Shown piece by piece: positions 60,101 through 64,000 of a stretch of DNA of 64,000 nucleotides (positions are counted from its first letter, which is position 1; each line of letters starts with the position of its first letter). The notes beneath the pieces are model-generated. The model was not told the origin of the DNA and searched no databases. It was given only the letters and a program-made list of their open reading frames with translations. Both the position numbers and the translations under genes were made by a program. Source of the DNA: Syngnathus acus. Taxonomy: Eukaryota; Chordata; Actinopteri; Syngnathiformes; Syngnathidae. The stretch spans positions 11,948,604 through 12,012,603 of the forward strand of contig NC_051105.1 in the NCBI RefSeq assembly GCF_901709675.1, written 5' to 3'.

Positions 60101-61292
60101 GACATGTAGAGTTCAGCAGGAACACATAGTGCTCTAATAATAACTGCCTGGCTTTTGTTCCCTTGTCATGAGGGTGCTCTGATCATTCCCATTCCTTGAC
60201 AGCAGCCCATTCGGACAAATTGTAACGGCTGGGCCAATAAGAAAAGGCAAGCATGGTGAGTGTGCCTGTCTTTATGCCATTGTAGTTTTAGTGTACCAAA
60301 GTGCATATCGGTCTGATTAAAATAACATTTTGCTTTCATTAAAGATTCTCTTGTTGCAAAGTGACAATTATTAGATTTTTGTCAAGTGCAGAAAATTGTG
60401 GAGCACCCACTCTGTGTGTGCACGTATAGAAATGAGTGTTCTATTTAGACAACATGAAAAACATACTCCCTTGTTTGTGTACAAGTTACTATATACGTAT
60501 GTATAACGATGGATGGACGGATGGATGGATGTGTTGGATCGGTAGACGGACGGACAGACAGATAGCTGGACAGTACATAGACAATGTGTGATAAAATAAT
60601 TCAAGTTTATACACCAACCTTATTACAGCTTGGGTTGCTAAATGATATCTATTTAAATCAGGCATAATAAGCTGATGGATCTGCCTATTTTCCTCTCAGA
60701 CACGTACATGATCTGTGATTGAATTAATTCCCAGAAGCAAATATTATAAACATTTACAAATACATTTCTCATTGAATAAGAAAATATATGTAATTTATTT
60801 AATCATGGTACCTGTTGCTTGTGTATTTAAAAACAGATTTAGTCGCCGCTAATTTCTGCCAGAAGGTAGATAGAGATCATGCAGGTGTCGTGATGAAATA
60901 TTTTTTAGAAGCCTACCAGTTTCTGCGAAGCTGATAATCTCCGAGGTCTCCGTTTGAACTTCGTTGTTGAAGGACGCCTGTCCGTCAAAACTTGGGATCT
61001 CCACACGACCGTCTTCTCGCACTTTGCCGGCATGCAGCCTCCTCAGCGCGGTGACCATCGCAGCTTTTGGAATGGGGTGGGTGATGTTGGGTCGCTCCCT
61101 CATCTGCAACCTGTTCAGTATGTGTCTCTTGACCGCCTCCAAGAAGTCTACGTTCACGCGTTCAGACTGATCCGGTGCCCTGAAGCCGCACGACGCGCAC
61201 GACTCCACCGGCGAGCTCTGAGTCTCTGGCAGTGCGCTGCAGCGCACCGAGAAAGCGCACGCAATTAACAACACCACACTGGCTGAAGTCAT
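53377..61292 (-). CDS. inhbb: Inhibin/activin beta-B subunit precursor (two exons)
   Basis: CDS is the join of 60917-61292 and 53377-54191, minus strand; 1191 nt, 396 residues plus stop, close to the family length of about 400. Two beta-B chains form activin B; with inhibin alpha they form inhibin B. These are secreted TGF-beta ligands that act through activin receptors and SMAD2/3 on gonad, pituitary and embryo targets. Residues 1-20 are a signal peptide (core [10 protein letters not shown]). The propeptide has C32/C35 (CASCGF), an N-glycosylation site NIT and the [15 protein letters not shown] block. RIRKR at 279-283 is the furin site. The mature domain is 113 residues with nine cysteines and ends [26 protein letters not shown] is typical of beta-B rather than beta-A. 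Teleosts can have two beta-B paralogues; which one this is remains open. Confidence 0.95.
54379..54635. mobile_element. CCGTAATTT-family MITE in the inhbb intron
   Basis: Left CCGTAATTTACGAACTATAA, right (inverted) CCGTAATTTCCGGATGTTAA, TA on both sides. GGTTTATAGTCCAGTG repeats inside. Related to the CCGTATTTTTCGGAC elements but with a different interior. Confidence 0.7.
54822..55296. mobile_element. CACCTAAATCT-family TIR element, copy 2, left end lost
   Basis: Right end GATTTTAGGTG-type terminus (AAAATCGAGATTTAGGTG) ends at 55296 and is followed by TA. The body matches copy 1 (45975-46340). It retains about 85 bp near the right end (55200-55285, TCGCGTTAGACAGAAAGTCG) that copy 1 has lost. 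Confidence 0.6.
55387..56098. mobile_element. Composite repeat block: hAT-like and CAGTAGAACCCCGG elements with a long hairpin
   Basis: CAGCGGTCCCAAACCTTTTT at 55387 resembles a hAT terminus common in fish. A related segment resumes near 55755 (AGGTGTGGCGGATAAATAC). Between them, 55465-55496 and 55569-55600 form a 32-bp inverted repeat with one mismatch. The right side ends (inverted) CAGTAGAACCCCGGATCTCG next to TA at 56099, a pogo/Tigger-like terminus without a visible partner. Confidence 0.45.
57279..57325. repeat. (TTTA/TTTG)n microsatellite
   Basis: Three TTTA units followed by about nine TTTG units. Confidence 0.9.
60917..61292 (-). CDS. inhbb: inhbb exon 1 (signal peptide and propeptide start)
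   Basis: Starts at ATG 61292-61290, giving [20 protein letters not shown], a good signal peptide. An in-frame GTG 33 bases upstream is not a plausible start. It ends ...SFAET plus one base (G) at 60917, followed by the donor GTAGGC. The exon is CpG-rich relative to its surroundings. Confidence 0.93.
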
Positions 61293-61830
61293 TTTCACAA
61301 ATGTACACGTCAAAGTCCAGTCCACGTAAGAGAAAAAAATATTCGACTAAATAGTCGCGCTATAGTTAATTAAAAAAAAATTAAAAAAAAGAACAGGGGA
61401 AAAAAAGCAACTTCTGAGAGTGCGCAACCGCTGAGTCCAAAAGTTAGTGAAAACGTTCCAAACCTCCAAGTGCTGCCTAAGTTATTTAACTCCACTCATT
61501 AGGCATGCAGCGTGTTGTCCAACAATGAGTCTTGAGTTTGCGTACAGGCAAAAATGAGACAAAACTTTCGGTGATCTCGCCAAAATGGAAGGAAAAGCGT
61601 AGTCCGCTCTTTTTCATTCATATGTACAGGAACTCATCTTCTTCAGTAAAAGTCTTGAAATAAAATAAAGTTGGGTAGCTCCCGGGATTATGCGCCCGTA
61701 CCGTGTTCCGGTGCGTTGCTGTAGATGACCAGCCAGTTTTGTCCTGCGAGATGCTCCTGACTGAGACCCCTTTCCCCCTGTCCAATCACGACGACAAGGG
61801 CTCTGCAATTGCTGTTTTTCCCCCTTTTCC
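61293..61830 (-). promoter_or_regulatory. inhbb: Upstream region of inhbb (5' UTR and proximal promoter)
   Basis: 538 bp between the start codon and the CTTT tract. No canonical TATA box is seen; GAGTTAAATAAC on the minus strand near 61475 is the nearest AT-rich candidate. The transcription start cannot be placed from sequence alone. Confidence 0.35.
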
Positions 61831-61901
<71 letters not shown>

Positions 61902-61903
61902 TC
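61831..61903. repeat. (CTTT)n microsatellite upstream of inhbb
   Basis: About 18 uninterrupted CTTT units, then a poly-T run; a pure polypyrimidine/polypurine mirror tract. Confidence 0.96.
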
Positions 61904-62688
61904 GGTCTCTTTTTTTTTTTTTGAATTGAAGAGTCGGAACCACGTTGGGATTTCAATCAACTCGACTCAAGGGACTAGCAGACTATGTTTCAGAGCAACG
62001 ACTAATCTGCTATAGTTGACAGGCTTTTATTATGGTCGTACGTACCATAGGTTGCCTATTCATAGAGACGCCCCCCAGCCCCCCCCCCTCCCTAAAGGGT
62101 TGCCTTATTAAAACCACTCCGTGACAGTGTGAGAGTTCAAAAGGCACCACGTCATGTCATCATTAATTTGTAGCATTTTTAAAACTAAAACCATATTTCA
62201 ATGAAAGCACTTATTAATCACATTAAATACGTTTCATATTGCACAACATATATATATTTATAGCTGTTTGAGGGCGTTTCACAAATGTATATATTGTACG
62301 CAAGTAAATGCTAAAACTATACATTTTATAACGTGACTCGCGCAACTTGTTCCTATACATTACTTGACACACACCACCATCTGCTGCTCATACGCAGTCA
62401 TTACTTTTTTCACGAAGCGCCTCCAGGATTTATTGATATATTTATATTGTTACTTTTGGCCAGTAAAATGCTCATTATTGTCAAAGAAGTTCGCTATAAT
62501 GATAATAATTATATAATAATAATTATATTATATATATATATATATATAAAATATAATAATTGTTATTATCATCATCGTCATAATTATCATCACCATAATA
62601 ATCTTAACATAGATGTGCAATTCTTTTTGTGCTCTTACTTTTATTCTAATAGGACACCACATATTTTGTTCGTATTTAACTGTAATGC
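61904..62688. other. AT-rich unique DNA
   Basis: Contains short (TA)n near 62525-62550 and ATAAT-rich sequence. No gene recognised. Confidence 0.5.
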
Positions 62689-62991
62689 TGTCACGTGCTG
62701 GCGCCACCTGTGACAGGACCACCCCCCCCCCCGTCAGTGGAATCGCCGCCACCTGCCACGGGCTCATGGACAGCGCTATATCAGCGCCGCCAGCGCAGAC
62801 CCGAGTGTCAGTCTGTCCCGTGATGCTGCTTCGCTCATCTGTCCCTGAGAAACTGACTCACTTGACAATTCGGAGATCCCGCAGAATTGCTTGTTCCCCC
62901 CAGCCAGATCGCCGCTCCAGCGCCAGCTGTTCCCATTCTACAATAAAGTCTCTGTCGCTACGCACTTGGCTGTACTGTCCGATCCCTTACA
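62689..62991 (+). repeat. 5' LTR of a Ty3/gypsy element (inferred)
   Basis: TGTCACGTGCTGG at 62689 and CCCTTACA at 62991 give TGT...ACA ends. A polyadenylation signal CAATAAAG at about 62940 lies 50 bp before the end, and Gag begins 20 bp later. The second LTR is outside the window, so the boundaries are inferred from termini and spacing. Confidence 0.6.
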
Positions 62992-63010
62992 GTACAGACT
63001 GACCAACGCT

Positions 63011-63988
63011 ATGCAGCCAGCGAACGACGAGACGGCATTGAGCCGACTGGAGCGAGCCGAGACCGCAATCAGCAGCCTGTCCGCCGACATCCGGAATCTG
63101 ATCGAGGTTGGTCAACAACAACAGCTACAGCAGCAGGAGATGGCCCAAGCCCTCCAGAGACTGTCGGTGGCTGCGTCCCCGGCTGTCACGGCACCCCCGC
63201 ACCGCCCGTCAACCGAGGCCAGGAGGCTCGTGGACGTCCCGGAGCCCCGCCTCGGCAACATCGAGAAGTTCAATGGAGATCCCAAGCATGTGAGGGCATT
63301 CGTGACTAACTGCCGTATAATGTTCAGCCTCCAGCCCGTCACGTTTGCGTCGGAGTCTGCCAAGGTCGGGTTCGTCCTAACCCACCTCACGGGCGAGGCG
63401 CGGCTGTGGGGTCTGGCCGAATACGAAAGGATGGCCCCGGCTTGCGATTCGTTCGACGCATGCACGGAGGAATTGCTCTGCCTATTCGACCTGGGCTCTG
63501 CCGCTGAAGACACCGCCGAGGAACTGGCGACGCTGCGCCAAGGTAGCCGATCGGTCGCGGAGTACGCACTTAAGTTCCAGACGTTGGCCGGCAGCAGCGG
63601 ATGGAACGCGCGGGCGCTCGCTAGCACATTCCTCAACGGCCTCGCTGAGTACATGAAAGACGAACTAGTTTCCTACGATCGCCCGCGAACCCTGAAGGGC
63701 GCGATGGACTTGGCGGCCTGAGTAGACCGGCGGATCCGGACGCGGCGGCGCGATCGGGAGCGGAGGCCCCTGCGGAACCGGCGTGGTCACCTTCCTCCGT
63801 CTGCTGAGGACCCACCAACCACACCACCCGCCGAGCCCATGGAAATGGGAGGGGCTCGGGTTCCCTCAGAGGAGCACCGTCGACGCCTCTCACTGGGCTT
63901 GTGTTTTTACTGTGGGGAGGGGGGTCATCGGGTGGCGGGGTGCCCGTTAAAAGGCCGGAGCTCACGCGGCGTCGGGGGATCCGCGTGA
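63011..63988 (+). pseudogene. Ty3/gypsy (sushi-like) Gag with one premature stop
   Basis: ATG at 63011 (MQPANDETALSRLERAE) follows the LTR at once. A coiled Gln-rich stretch comes next, then the capsid-like region with KFNGDPKHVRAFVTNC, AKVGFVLTHLTGEARLWG and a YALKFQTLAG block. This is the Gag type from which vertebrate PEG10/RTL genes derive. TGA at 63719-63721 stops it after 236 codons. The same frame continues with an Arg-rich segment and a CCHC knuckle CFYCGEGGHRVAGCP (63902-63946), then a natural-looking TGA at 63986. Without the first stop Gag would be 325 residues. Pol should start just beyond the window. Confidence 0.85.
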
Positions 63989-64000
63989 GCTCGACCAGCA

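Larger units (their letters stand above)
54192..60916 (-). other. inhbb: inhbb intron 1 (6725 bp)
   Basis: GT-AG, phase 1. It contains a TIR element 190 bp from the acceptor, the second CACCTAAATCT-family copy, a hAT/pogo-like block (55387-56098), a (TTTG)n tract at 57279-57325 and an ATC-rich tract at 59551-59586. The stretches 56099-57270 and 57330-59540 show no recognised repeat and no credible extra exon. Confidence 0.88.

Noticed and set aside
53377-61292. Assignment as activin beta-A
   Set aside because: The mature C-terminal half carries beta-B residues ([20 protein letters not shown]) and the exon 1 [19 protein letters not shown] blocks fit beta-B.
61290-61325. Upstream in-frame GTG as start of inhbb
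   Set aside because: GTG starts are not expected in a vertebrate gene, and ATG at 61292 gives a proper signal peptide.

Overview
The window is vertebrate nuclear DNA, almost certainly from a teleost fish. It carries Rex1 and Rex3 non-LTR retrotransposons, both marked by stretches resembling the published fish Rex1/Rex3 PCR primer sites as I recall them. It also has many tRNA-derived SINEs of the fish V-SINE type ending in (GGATG)n, fish-type Tc1, hAT, pogo/Tigger-like and PIF/Harbinger elements, a Ty1/copia element and a sushi-like Ty3 gag. A percomorph is likely. The SINE variants remind me of pipefish and seahorses, but that is only a weak impression.

One host protein-coding gene is visible: inhbb (inhibin/activin beta-B) on the minus strand. 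Its exon 1 is at 60917-61292 and exon 2 at 53377-54191, separated by a 6.7-kb GT-AG intron. The joined frame is intact and gives a 396-residue TGF-beta precursor with signal peptide, propeptide, RIRKR cleavage site and a nine-cysteine mature domain. The 3' UTR probably runs to about 51.84 kb. The flanking 46-53 kb and most of the intron are low-repeat DNA that may hold conserved non-coding elements.

The rest is mobile-element sediment. At 1-4.3 kb a copia element has inserted into a Rex3 copy. At 4.3-9.7 kb lie an RT relic, four TIR elements or fragments and two dead Tc1 elements. 9.7-14 kb is mostly unique DNA. 14-19.3 kb is a run of V-SINEs plus a Harbinger fragment with a Myb-like gene. 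19.8-25.75 kb is one Rex1 element split by nested insertions, up to four layers deep. 26.05-29.24 kb is a nearly full-length, lightly broken Rex3. 32.98-33.86 kb holds a hAT remnant and a Rex3-like tail. 36-41.6 kb is a chain of TA-inserting elements separated by (TA)n. The last 1.3 kb begins a Ty3 element (LTR plus gag with one premature stop).

I see no operon, CRISPR array, tRNA or rRNA gene. No new multi-gene system is evident. The most unusual signals are three TIR element families that carry internal 150-190 bp tandem repeats, two of them with CRE-like motifs in the units, an apparently unclassified TIR family present twice, and the TA-microsatellite landing pad.
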